A DNA stretch of 53,598 nt from an uncultured Bacteroidales bacterium. GTDB lineage: Bacteria > Bacteroidota > Bacteroidia > Bacteroidales > Bacteroidaceae. The translations under genes and the position numbers were made by a program. Shown piece by piece: positions 33,929-42,004 of the stretch (positions are counted from its first letter, which is position 1; every line of letters starts with the position of its first letter). Location of the stretch: assembly GCA_945787885.1 (NCBI GenBank), contig CALZJF010000014.1:1-53598 (forward strand). Reading direction: 5' to 3'. The notes below the pieces were generated by a model that saw only the letters and a list, made by a program, of their open reading frames with translations, did not search any database and was not told where the DNA came from.

Positions 33929-35002
33929 ATGAAAAAGTACAATTTTGGCGCAGGTCCGTCAATCCTGCCCCCCGAAGTCATCAAGGCTACAGCCGATGCC
34001 CTCATCAATTTTGATGGCACGGGCCTTTCGCTGGCAGAAATCAGCCATCGCACCAAGAATTTCCAAGCCGTCATGGACGAGGCGCAGGCTCTCGTCAAGG
34101 AGCTGCTCAATGTGCCCGAGGGCTACGAGGTGCTCTTCGTCGGCGGAGGTGCCAGCACGCAGTTCTGCTATGTCCCCTACAATCTGCTCGAGAAGAAGGC
34201 TGCCTACCTCAACACGGGTGTATGGGCAAAGAAGGCTCTCAAGGAAGCTCAGCTCTTCGGCGAAGTCGTGGAAGTGGCCTCCAGCGCTGCCGACAATTTC
34301 ACCTATATCCCCAAGGAATATACCGTGCCCGCTGATGCCGACTATTTCCACATCACCACGAACAACACCATCTATGGCACCGAGCTCCATGCCGACCTCG
34401 ATTCTCCCGTCAATGTGGTTGCAGACATGTCGAGCGACATCTTCAGCCGCGTCCTCGATGTGAAGAAATACGCCATGATTTACGGCGGTGCGCAGAAGAA
34501 CCTTTCGATGGCGGGCGTCACCTTCGTCATCGTTCGCACTGACATTCTGGGCAAGGTGAGCCGTCCGATTCCTACGATGATAGACTATCGCACCCACGCC
34601 AAGAAGGGAAGCATGTTCAATACGCCCCCCGTTGTCCCCATCTTCACCTGCCTCCAGACCCTCCGCTGGATAAAGGAGCAGGGCGGTGTGGCCGAAATGG
34701 AGCGTCGCGCCAAGGAGCGTGCCGACTTGCTCTATGGCGAAATCGACCGCAACCCCTTCTTCCGTGGCACCGTCACCTGCAAGGAAGACCGCAGCTATAT
34801 GAACATCTGCTTCGTCATGGCCGACGAGCACAAAGACCTCGAAGCCGAGTTCCTGGAGTTTGCTACCGCCCGCGGTATGCACGGCATCAAGGGTCACCGC
34901 GATGTCGGCGGCTTCCGTGCCAGCTGCTACAATGCCATGCCCCTTGAGGGCGTGAAGGCTCTCGTAGAGACGATGCAGGAATTTGAGCGGCTTCATGCCT
35001 GA
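33929..35002 (+). CDS. serC: Phosphoserine aminotransferase
   Basis: A 357-residue class V PLP aminotransferase converting 3-phosphohydroxypyruvate and glutamate to O-phosphoserine; it also serves vitamin B6 synthesis in some bacteria. It starts [17 protein letters not shown]. The PLP lysine is K190 in [13 protein letters not shown]. Other conserved parts are [14 protein letters not shown] and [17 protein letters not shown]. It is followed by serA after 67 nt on the same strand, forming the usual serine-synthesis pair. Length is normal. Confidence 0.97.
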   Translation: MKKYNFGAGPSILPPEVIKATADALINFDGTGLSLAEISHRTKNFQAVMDEAQALVKELLNVPEGYEVLFVGGGASTQFCYVPYNLLEKKAAYLNTGVWAKKALKEAQLFGEVVEVASSAADNFTYIPKEYTVPADADYFHITTNNTIYGTELHADLDSPVNVVADMSSDIFSRVLDVKKYAMIYGGAQKNLSMAGVTFVIVRTDILGKVSRPIPTMIDYRTHAKKGSMFNTPPVVPIFTCLQTLRWIKEQGGVAEMERRAKERADLLYGEIDRNPFFRGTVTCKEDRSYMNICFVMADEHKDLEAEFLEFATARGMHGIKGHRDVGGFRASCYNAMPLEGVKALVETMQEFERLHA

Positions 35003-35069
35003 TTCCCCCTGACGCATCATCTCCCTGACGCATCAAATTCTTGTAGTAACTCCTCAAAACAGAAGCAAC

Positions 35070-35990
35070 ATGAAAGTTCTCGTTCTTACCGAAAAGCCCT
35101 TTGCTCCCGCCGCCGTCAATGGCATCCGTGAAATCGTAGAAGGAGCAGGCCACGAGCTTGCACTCCTCGAATCCTATACTGACCGCGCCGCTGCGCTCGA
35201 AGCCGTACGCGATGCCGAGGCCCTCATCATCCGTTCCGACAAGGTCACGGCCGAGGTGATGGATGCCGCCCCGAAGCTCCGCATCGTCGTCCGCGCAGGA
35301 GCCGGCTATGACAATGTGGACCTCGAAGCCGCCACGGCTCGCAACATCGTCGTCATGAACACTCCCGGCCAGAACGCCAACGCCGTGGCAGAACTCTGCT
35401 TCGGACTCCTTGTCTATGCCGCACGTAAGTTCTACACCGGTGCTGCCGGCAGCGAACTGATGGGCAAGCGTCTGGGAATCCTCGCCTTCGGAAACGTGGG
35501 CCGCAATGTCAGCCGCATCGCCAAGGGCTTCGGCATGGAGGTTTGGGCATACGATGCCTTCTGCCCGAAGGAGGCCATCGAGGCTGCGGGCGTGCATGCC
35601 GCTGCCGACCGCGACGAACTCTTCCGCGAGTGCGACATGGTGAGCCTCCACATCCCCGCCACTGCCGAGACGCGCCAGAGCATCAACCACGACCTCTGCG
35701 CCACGATGAAGAAGAACGCCATCCTGCTCAACACTGCCCGCAAGGAAGTCATCGACGAGGCAGGACTCCTCGCACTGATGAACGAGCGTCCTGACCTCCG
35801 CTATGTCACCGACATCAAGCCCGACCTTGATGCCGACTTCGCTGCACAGTGTGCCGGACGCTATTTCTCCACTCCCAAGAAGATGGGTGCGCAGACGGCA
35901 GAGGCCAACATCAACGCCGGTCTTGCAGCAGCGCGCCAGATTTGCGACTTCTTCGCCACGGGCAACACGCGTTTTCAGGTGAACAAATAA
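35070..35990 (+). CDS. serA: D-3-phosphoglycerate dehydrogenase, short ACT-less form
   Basis: A 306-residue NAD-dependent enzyme for the first step of serine synthesis. The Rossmann region is LGILAFGNVGRNVSRIAKGF. The catalytic arginine is probably in RAGAGYDNVDLEAA. The segment that holds the catalytic histidine in other members reads RYFSTPKKMGAQTAEANINAG, with lysines instead of His. This is the type III form described from Entamoeba and Bacteroidetes, in which Lys replaces His. The regulatory ACT domain is absent, so serine feedback inhibition through that domain is not expected. It forms an operon with serC and is terminated at 36036. Confidence 0.93.
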   Translation: MKVLVLTEKPFAPAAVNGIREIVEGAGHELALLESYTDRAAALEAVRDAEALIIRSDKVTAEVMDAAPKLRIVVRAGAGYDNVDLEAATARNIVVMNTPGQNANAVAELCFGLLVYAARKFYTGAAGSELMGKRLGILAFGNVGRNVSRIAKGFGMEVWAYDAFCPKEAIEAAGVHAAADRDELFRECDMVSLHIPATAETRQSINHDLCATMKKNAILLNTARKEVIDEAGLLALMNERPDLRYVTDIKPDLDADFAAQCAGRYFSTPKKMGAQTAEANINAGLAAARQICDFFATGNTRFQVNK

Positions 35991-36035
35991 TTTCGCCCCC
36001 TTCCCCCCCTGCTGCCTAAGGCGGCATAAACCATC

Positions 36036-36074
36036 ATCCCCAGCCTCCGCGTCCATGCGGAAGCTGGGGATTTT
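36036..36074 (+). terminator. Terminator of the serC-serA unit
   Basis: Hairpin ATCCCCAGCCTCCGC (36036-36050)/GCGGAAGCTGGGGAT (36057-36071), with one mismatch, followed by TTTT. It lies 45 nt after the serA stop. Confidence 0.85.
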
Positions 36075-36146
36075 GCTGTTTCTCGCCCTCGCCCTCGCTG
36101 CGCCGTCCCTGCATTTGGCAGGGGCAGCAGCAGTTCCTCCCGGGAA

Positions 36147-36234
36147 GTGGTCGTTTTCGGGGGCGAAAATGCTCATTTCCGAGGGGCAGGATGGTCATTC
36201 ATAGGGGGCAGGATGATTACTCCGCAGGGGCCAT
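36147..36234. repeat. 22-nt array, four units
   Basis: Units of exactly 22 nt at 36147, 36169, 36191 and 36213, each with a RTGRTCATT-like head and a GGGGGC(A/G)(G/A) tail, for example ATGGTCATTCATAGGGGGCAGG (written here as head ATGGTCATT and tail AGGGGGCAGG). Same family as 7762-7849. It lies between the serA terminator and the next promoter. Confidence 0.88.
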
Positions 36235-36300
36235 GTGGCCCGCCCTCATCCGAATCGTATGGCGAATGCCTCCAAGGCGCAGCGGAAGCACTGCGGAATG

Positions 36301-36331
36301 TTGTGCCGTTCATGTTTTTTGCGTAATTTTG
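36301..36331 (+). promoter_or_regulatory. Promoter of the four-helix-bundle gene
   Basis: GTTG/TTG (about 36300-36303), 20-nt spacer, TAATTTTG (36324-36331). It excludes the in-frame ATG at 36191 as the start. Confidence 0.7.
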
Positions 36332-36388
36332 CGGCATATAATTAAACAAGAGAATCATGGGAGTGAAAATAGTTCTACCCTCGGATAT

Positions 36389-37117
36389 ATGTATATGGAT
36401 ATGTGGGTGCTGGCAAGCATCGTCCAGCTGGGGACATTCAGCTTCTGCCGACGATTCCTGAATCAGAAGAACGACCCATGCGGCAGAATGTTCGACCAAA
36501 TGACTCAGGCTGCCCGTTCGGGGCAGGCCAATATAGCTGAAGGGGTGTCGCGCCATCAGACCTCCATAGAGACGGAGATGAGGCTGGTGGATGTGGCGCG
36601 TGCAAGCATCAATGAGCTGAGCAATGATTTCTCGTTTATCCTTATGGCAAACAGGCAAGTGGCTTGGCGCAGCAACGACCCTAATGCCCTCCGGCTGAGG
36701 GCCATAAAGCCCGACGTGCCGCACTATGGCGAGGACATCATGCACGACATGATGGAGCATGTGCTCAGGCAGAAAGAGCGTTTTGACCCTTGGATAGAGC
36801 ATGGCGACATCACTTGTTCGGCGAATGCGCTGATGATACTCTGCGCGCGTGTAAACAGCATGATGACACGGTATTTGGAGAACAGCTTGGTGGCATTCCA
36901 GCAGACCGGCGGTTTTGCTGAAAACATGACCAAGGAGCGCATGGAGACCCAGCGGCAGCAGAGCGCGGAGGAGGGAGCTCCAAGATGTCCGAAGTGCGGC
37001 GCACCAATGGTGAAACGCTATGCCAAGCGGGGCAGCAATCAGGGCAGGGCATTCTGGTGTTGCAGCAAATACACCGAGACGGGCTGCACAGGCAGCAGAA
37101 GCATACTGAATCAGTAA
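36389..37117 (+). CDS. Four-helix-bundle (S23-like) protein fused to a topoisomerase-type zinc ribbon
   Basis: A 242-residue protein. Residues about 1-130 resemble the four-helix-bundle/S23 family (FDQMTQAARSGQANIAEGVSRHQTS, ELSNDFSFILMAN). This family occurs in 23S rRNA intervening sequences and as the accessory protein of some retroelements. Residues 130-185 fit the four-helix-bundle 'suffix' region seen in Bacteroidetes. Residues 200-233 form a C4 zinc ribbon of the topoisomerase I type (C200-P-K-C203 ... C224/C225 ... C233). The fusion implies nucleic-acid binding. The start at 36389 is the first ATG after the promoter box in this frame; an out-of-frame ATG at 36359 is ignored. Its stop codon merges into a 9-nt repeat array and then a 31-bp hairpin. 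No reverse transcriptase lies nearby. Function unknown. Confidence 0.75.
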   Translation: MYMDMWVLASIVQLGTFSFCRRFLNQKNDPCGRMFDQMTQAARSGQANIAEGVSRHQTSIETEMRLVDVARASINELSNDFSFILMANRQVAWRSNDPNALRLRAIKPDVPHYGEDIMHDMMEHVLRQKERFDPWIEHGDITCSANALMILCARVNSMMTRYLENSLVAFQQTGGFAENMTKERMETQRQQSAEEGAPRCPKCGAPMVKRYAKRGSNQGRAFWCCSKYTETGCTGSRSILNQ

Positions 37118-37221
37118 TTAACGTTACTGACGGGAATGACGTTAATAACGTTATTATCGTAATTATCGTTAATAACGTTATTATCGTTAATAACGTAACT
37201 ATCGTTAGTAACGTCAATAAC
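37114..37221 (+). repeat. Twelve-unit 9-nt array overlapping a stop codon
   Basis: Twelve consecutive 9-mers beginning GT or GG, with consensus GTTAATAAC alternating with GTTATTATC. The first unit GTAATTAAC contains the TAA stop of the four-helix-bundle gene. Adjacent units create the perfect palindrome AATAACGTTATT twice. The array ends 6 nt before the long hairpin at 37228. Confidence 0.95.
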
Positions 37222-37227
37222 GAAAGA

Positions 37228-37292
37228 GCCGTAAAAGGCCATGCGGACTTTGGGACGAATGTTCGTCCAAAGTCCGCATGGCCTTTTACGGC
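37228..37292. terminator. 31-bp bidirectional hairpin between convergent genes
   Basis: Left arm 37228-37259 and right arm 37262-37292 pair along 31 bp with a single bulged G and a 2-nt loop. The arms include GCCGTAAAAGGCCATGCGGA and its complement. The A4 and T4 runs inside the arms serve either direction. It is placed between the four-helix-bundle gene and coaX. Confidence 0.9.
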
Positions 37293-37307
37293 TGAGCAAC
37301 CTCCTTG

Positions 37308-38081
37308 TCACAGCAATGTCAGCAAGCCGTAGAGCACGAGGTGAGGCTCATAGACACAGTATTCCGCCGCATCGGGGGCAATGTTGAAGTGGAAGCCGCC
37401 CGTCAGGCAGACTTTCAGGCGAGGATATTGGCTGCGCACTGCCTTGATGTAGCCCTCTATCTCCAAGCGGACACCGTGGAGAGCACCCGAGAGCATGCAA
37501 GTCTCGGTGTCTGTGCCCAGCACGGGCGTGTCGAGGTCAGGATATTGGGCATCGAGGTGAATGAGCGGCAGCAGTGCCGTATAGTCGTGCATGGCCTGCA
37601 GGCGCAGCTGAGCCCCCGGACTGATGACACCGCTGACGATGCGACTGTCGAGAATGAAATCGTAGGTGACGCACGTGCCAGAGTCGATGACGAGGAGCCC
37701 ACCTGCCGTCAGGGCATCGGCCGCCGTCTCTGGCATACGCCCTGCCATCAGGGCGATGGCGCCCAAGTCGGCTGCCAGACGGTCGGCACCGTAGCCTGCG
37801 GGCGTATCGTGGAGGAAGCACGGCGTGGAGGCGGTGAGCCAGACGTGGGGGAAGGGTAGGGCAGCGAGGACGCGGTGGAGGCGAGCATCGTCGGCCCCAA
37901 CGCAACTGACGGCACAGCCATCGAGGCAGAACTTCGCAGAGAGACGATTGAAGACCGACTCCCATGATTCACCCGCAGCCTTGTGTTCCGTATGGATGAT
38001 TTCGCCCGTGCGTCCTAAGATTCCGGGGCGTCCGATGGCGAGCTTCGTGCTGGTGTTGCCAATGTCTATAAGCAGTTTCAT
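37308..38081 (-). CDS. coaX: Type III pantothenate kinase
   Basis: Phosphorylates pantothenate in the first step of coenzyme A synthesis. The 257-residue ASKHA-fold protein has the phosphate motif MKLLIDIGNTSTKLAIG, the pantothenate-binding PAGYGADRLAADLGAI, VIDSGTCVTYDF and the GVISPGAQLRLQAMH segment with the LTGGF adenine region. Family length is normal. It lies 12 nt after the GH84 gene on the same strand, so it is probably cotranscribed from the promoter at 41396, although the functions are unrelated. Confidence 0.95.
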   Translation of the reverse strand: MKLLIDIGNTSTKLAIGRPGILGRTGEIIHTEHKAAGESWESVFNRLSAKFCLDGCAVSCVGADDARLHRVLAALPFPHVWLTASTPCFLHDTPAGYGADRLAADLGAIALMAGRMPETAADALTAGGLLVIDSGTCVTYDFILDSRIVSGVISPGAQLRLQAMHDYTALLPLIHLDAQYPDLDTPVLGTDTETCMLSGALHGVRLEIEGYIKAVRSQYPRLKVCLTGGFHFNIAPDAAEYCVYEPHLVLYGLLTLL

Positions 38082-38093
38082 GCAAGCGTGCCG

Positions 38094-41000
38094 TTATTTC
38101 AGGATTTTCTTGCCGCCCGAAATGTAGATGCCCTTCTCGGTGGGGAGCGTACGGCGGCCGCCCAAGTCGTAGCAGGCATCGTCGGCAGCGGGGCGTAGCG
38201 TGGCATCGTCGGTCAGCACCTGGCGAATGCTGGTGATGACATCGAGCGAAGGCATTTCCTTAGTCACGGTGGGCACCACCTCATAGATGCGCACGCCCTT
38301 CTCAGACGAAGTGGTCAGACGCAGGCGGCGCAGATACGGGTGCTCTGCGAGGTCGATGGTCTTGACGGCGGCATCGAGATTGCCGAGGAGCGTCCAGCCC
38401 TTGTCGGCATCAGCCGTGTCGGCAGCCATGTCGCTTCCCATGATGCTCACCTCAGGGTGTGCCCCATCGCTATAGATGGACACGCTCTGCAGAGCCTGCA
38501 TGTTGAGGAACTCATAGGTGGCCTCCTGAATGTCTGCGCTCGTGTCGGGCAGACAATCGCTCAGCGCAGGGGATTCGGGGCAGGCGGTGGTCTCTAAGGC
38601 AAACTCCGTGGTGAACTCGGCAATGCGGAGCCATTTGTCCGTCGTGGCCGACTGATTGTAGAAGCGCACATATTTTGCCTCCTGCTCCTTGCCGTCGAGG
38701 TAGATTTGGTAGATATAGCAGTCGTCGGCAGCCGTTCCGTCGTCTTTCAGCATAGGGTTGCCATAGGCATCCACGGGCGTCATGTCTTTCAGGGCAAACG
38801 ATGTGGCGGTCTTGCCCACGGGCGAAAGGCGTTTCCACGAGGTGCCGTTGGCAGAAACTTCGATGCGCCCCGTCTTCATATAGTCGCCGTTGGTGGTATG
38901 GATGGCGAAGCGGACGCGCTTCACGGGAGCAGCGGCGGAATAGTCGAGGCGGATGACGTCGCCCGTCTTCTGGTTTGCCATCGGGCTCCAGAGCGTGGCG
39001 AGATTGTTGTCAGAGATATTGTCGCGACTGTTGTAGTCAGACTCCACGGGAGCCTTGATGGCCGTGAGTTCGGGCTTGGCAGGAAGCGTGAGGCGCAGGG
39101 CATTCTTCGTGAGCTTCATGCTGCGCGGGGCATCGCTGGCATTGGCGACGACGAGGTATTTCACGAATCCCTCCAGCAGTTTCGTGTCGCTCCCCGTGGC
39201 GGCGATGGGCGTCCAGTCGCGCCCGTTGGCAGAAGCCATGACGGCAAAGCTCTGGCAGAGCGTGTCGGCAGCGAGGAGTTCCGTGACGCGGCTCGGTGCG
39301 GGCAGACTCAAGCCGACGTATTGTCCGGGCTCATAGGTCTTTGCCGCCAGCGAGAGATAGACATCATTGCCGGAAGTCGTGACGGAGGGATAATATTCCG
39401 TGTTCGTCACGCGTGTGGCCTTCGTCGGGGCAGCGGGGAAGGCATCGCCGATGGCGGTAGAACGGAGAGTCTGGAGATAAGGCACGAGGAATTTCTCGGA
39501 GAGGCGGGCGATATTGCGCGACGTGGAGATACCCGTGCCCATGCCTTCGAGGGCATAGACGGCATATTCCTCGTTGTTCGTCAGCTTTTCGAGCAGGCTG
39601 ATGGCCTTGAGATAGTCCGCCCAGCGGAGGTCGGCATCGGCATATTCGTTCTGCTTCACCTGCAGGAGGAGCTGGGCAGCCTGGAGCATATTCTCAAGCT
39701 TCAGCACCCAGGGGCGGAGGTCGCGCCAGAGTAGGCGTTCGCTCTCCACATCGCTTTCAGCCATGGTCTTCAGGAGAGCGATATTGTCGAGCAGCGTCGT
39801 GGCGTTCGTCAGCATCTTCTCCGTGGAGACGTTGGTGCCGAACTTGCCCGAAGGGTCGTTGTAGGTGAGGAAGGGGGCGACGGCCTTCAGCGCATTGGCA
39901 AGATCCGTCTTGTCGCCATTGGGGCGCGCCTGCCCGTTCTCAAAGATGAAGGGGAAAGCCGCTGCCCAGGAAGTCTTGTTGACGAATTTTGCATTGTTCC
40001 ACGCATAGTCGGCAGCAGAGAAGAGCGGAATCTTTGCCACCTCGCCCTGCTGCATGGGGTTTGCCACGATGCCCAGCCCATCCTTCAGACTGGAGGGAAG
40101 GGTGGAACTGCCGTCGATGGCGGGCATGTCGGTAAAGTTCTGATACATGTCCATGGGGAAAATCTGCGAGTCGGCATTGTCGTTGCACGGATAGTTCCAC
40201 CACCATGCTACGCTTCTGCCCAGATAACCCTTCGGCATGGCGAAATCGCTGTTGTTGGGCACGCTCCAAACGCCCCATCCCGTCGTGTAGATGACCACGT
40301 TCTGCGGAGTCTCGGAGAGAGCCCTGAAGAAGCGGGCATACTGGTCTTCGCTGGAGGCAAAGCCCCGGCAGTAGATTTGCGGCACGAAGTGCAGGGGGCG
40401 CACGGTGTCGGCAGGGGCGGCATCGGGCGTATTCCATTTTGCCTCAATAGCCTTCTGCAGCTCTGTGAGGCGCGAGGCATTGAGCTGGAGGTCAGAGTCG
40501 GACGAAGGCACGCTGACATCATCGACGAAGACACCAAACTGGCGAACGCCGAGCTCATGCATCTTCTCGAATTTGCCCATGATGTCTTTCACCACGGTCG
40601 AAGAGCCGAGGAAATTGTTGCCCGGATGGATGGCCCAGATGAAATTGACCTTCGTGGCAGCAGAAGTTTCGCAGACCTCACGCATCATGTCTTGGCTGAG
40701 CCATCCGTTTTCCTCCTGCTGCGTGGTGACACTCTTGGGGTAAGCCTGCGCCCAGTATTCCGAGTGGTAGGGGTCTGACTTTGCACCATAGAGATACGTG
40801 TTCATCTTCATGCGCATCATGAAGCGCATGAGGTCTTTCTTCACGCTGAGGCTATAGGGATAGCCGTAGTAGCCTTCCACGAGTCCGCGCTGCTGCTGGT
40901 CGGCATAGTCCTTGATGCTGACGCAGGGCAGCCCCGTGGTGCCAAAGGCATCGAGCATTTGCTCCAGCGAGGCAAGACCCATGAAGGTGGCATCAGTGTG

Positions 41001-41357
41001 CTGGCCCGTGATGGTGAGTGAAGCCATGCCGTTGCTTTGCGCTTCAAGGCTGATTTCGTGGGCATCGTATTTTCCTGCCACTGCCACGCTCGGGTCGGTC
41101 TTGAGATAGATGACGCTGGTGCATGCCTGCTCGCCATCCGTGAGGGAGGCTGTGAGCCCATGCTCCTCCAGCACTTGCTTGGCGCGAGCCTGAGTGGCAG
41201 CATCGATGCCCGCATCGCAGACGAGGCAGACGTTGCCCGAGAAGGACGCCGTGCCCTCGCCCGCCGTCATCTTCTGCGGGACGGGATAAATGGTGTATTG
41301 TGCCATTGCCGGAAAAGCAGCGGCAGCGGCGAAAAGTGTTAGTAGCAAATGTTTCAT
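38094..41357 (-). CDS. Secreted GH84 beta-N-acetylglucosaminidase-like enzyme with T9SS-type tail
   Basis: A 1087-residue protein with signal peptide (1-19, MKHLLLTLFAAAAAFPAMA). An N-terminal alpha/beta domain (20-150) is followed by the GH84 barrel (about 155-450) with RGLVEGYYGYPYS at 157-169 and the adjacent catalytic aspartates D279-D280 in FGVFVDDVSVPSSDSD. GH84 removes GlcNAc (O-GlcNAc, hyaluronan or mucin fragments) by substrate-assisted catalysis. After a helical region (450-620) come discoidin-like/F5-8 type C segments (about 640-970), and then a T9SS-like tail (CYDLGGRRTLPTEKGIYISGGKKILK). So it is probably a surface enzyme. Coupled to coaX downstream (12-nt gap). Confidence 0.9.
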   Translation of the reverse strand: MKHLLLTLFAAAAAFPAMAQYTIYPVPQKMTAGEGTASFSGNVCLVCDAGIDAATQARAKQVLEEHGLTASLTDGEQACTSVIYLKTDPSVAVAGKYDAHEISLEAQSNGMASLTITGQHTDATFMGLASLEQMLDAFGTTGLPCVSIKDYADQQQRGLVEGYYGYPYSLSVKKDLMRFMMRMKMNTYLYGAKSDPYHSEYWAQAYPKSVTTQQEENGWLSQDMMREVCETSAATKVNFIWAIHPGNNFLGSSTVVKDIMGKFEKMHELGVRQFGVFVDDVSVPSSDSDLQLNASRLTELQKAIEAKWNTPDAAPADTVRPLHFVPQIYCRGFASSEDQYARFFRALSETPQNVVIYTTGWGVWSVPNNSDFAMPKGYLGRSVAWWWNYPCNDNADSQIFPMDMYQNFTDMPAIDGSSTLPSSLKDGLGIVANPMQQGEVAKIPLFSAADYAWNNAKFVNKTSWAAAFPFIFENGQARPNGDKTDLANALKAVAPFLTYNDPSGKFGTNVSTEKMLTNATTLLDNIALLKTMAESDVESERLLWRDLRPWVLKLENMLQAAQLLLQVKQNEYADADLRWADYLKAISLLEKLTNNEEYAVYALEGMGTGISTSRNIARLSEKFLVPYLQTLRSTAIGDAFPAAPTKATRVTNTEYYPSVTTSGNDVYLSLAAKTYEPGQYVGLSLPAPSRVTELLAADTLCQSFAVMASANGRDWTPIAATGSDTKLLEGFVKYLVVANASDAPRSMKLTKNALRLTLPAKPELTAIKAPVESDYNSRDNISDNNLATLWSPMANQKTGDVIRLDYSAAAPVKRVRFAIHTTNGDYMKTGRIEVSANGTSWKRLSPVGKTATSFALKDMTPVDAYGNPMLKDDGTAADDCYIYQIYLDGKEQEAKYVRFYNQSATTDKWLRIAEFTTEFALETTACPESPALSDCLPDTSADIQEATYEFLNMQALQSVSIYSDGAHPEVSIMGSDMAADTADADKGWTLLGNLDAAVKTIDLAEHPYLRRLRLTTSSEKGVRIYEVVPTVTKEMPSLDVITSIRQVLTDDATLRPAADDACYDLGGRRTLPTEKGIYISGGKKILK

Positions 41358-41395
41358 GGTGAAGGGATGATAGTATTAGGAGAACAGATACGCTG

Positions 41396-41403
41396 CAAAA
41401 TTA
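41396..41403 (-). promoter_or_regulatory. Promoter -7 box of the GH84-coaX unit
   Basis: Minus-strand TAATTTTG, 38 nt upstream of the GH84 ATG and preceded by an A/T-rich run of eleven. Confidence 0.6.
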
Positions 41404-41446
41404 GGCTTTTTTTTTTATTTCCAAGTGATGTCTTCGGAAAAAGTGG

Positions 41447-41454
41447 TAAATTTG
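41447..41454 (+). promoter_or_regulatory. Promoter -7 box of the cytidylyltransferase-SprT unit
   Basis: TAAATTTG, perfect TAnnTTTG, 123 nt upstream of the ATG at 41578 and divergent from the GH84 promoter box 43 nt away. Confidence 0.55.
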
Positions 41455-41577
41455 CCACCAATAATCTGCGAAGACGGGCTGCGGAATGCCTGAAGTTTTT
41501 GAAGAAATATGAGCCACAGCCATTGGCACGCGGCGTCCCGTCGGCAGTTTTTGCAAGAAACATCAGTCTCCAATACG

Positions 41578-41997
41578 ATGAAAAAGAAAGTTTTTGTCAG
41601 CGGTTGCTACGATTTGCTCCATAGCGGCCATATCGAATTTTTCCGTCAGGCAGCCTCGTACGGCGAATTGTATGTGGGCATTGGCTCCGATGCCACCATT
41701 CGCGAACTGAAGCATCATGACCCGATGTTCCCAGAGACGGAGCGGCTCTTCATGGTGCGCGCCATTCGCTATGTGCGCGATGCCTTCGTCAATCGTGGCA
41801 GCGGATTCCTGGACTTCACCCCGACGGTGGAAGCCCTGCGCCCCGATGTGTTCGTGGTGAACGAGGATGGGGCTTCAGATGCAAAACACCGGTTCTGCGA
41901 GGAGCATGGCATGGAGTATGTTGTGCTGAAACGCCTGCCTGCCGAGGGCTTGAAGGCGCGGAGCAGCACGGACCTGAAGGCTGCAATGGCAAAGTAG
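41578..41997 (+). CDS. Cytidylyltransferase/nucleotidyltransferase family protein
   Basis: A 139-residue Rossmann-like transferase that attaches a nucleoside monophosphate to a phosphorylated alcohol, as in glycerol-3-phosphate cytidylyltransferase or the RfaE C-terminal domain. The HxGH motif is H15-S-G-H18 in VSGCYDLLHSGHIEFF, followed by GELYVGIGSD. A downstream LKARSSTDL replaces the usual ISSTxI-type signature (R-S-S-T present). The ATG at 41578 gives MKKKVFVSG; the open frame begins 69 nt earlier but that extension is unlike the family. It is 7 nt before the SprT-like gene, so cotranscribed. Substrate unknown. Confidence 0.85.
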   Translation: MKKKVFVSGCYDLLHSGHIEFFRQAASYGELYVGIGSDATIRELKHHDPMFPETERLFMVRAIRYVRDAFVNRGSGFLDFTPTVEALRPDVFVVNEDGASDAKHRFCEEHGMEYVVLKRLPAEGLKARSSTDLKAAMAK

Positions 41998-42004
41998 GCA
42001 GGAT

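Noticed and set aside
36191-36388. N-terminal extension of the four-helix-bundle protein from ATG 36191
   Set aside because: It overlaps the 22-nt array and lies upstream of the promoter box at 36324; its residues are unlike the family.
37228-37292. Retron or retroelement RNA next to the four-helix-bundle gene
   Set aside because: No reverse transcriptase, no template/variable repeat pair; the hairpin is explained as a bidirectional terminator.
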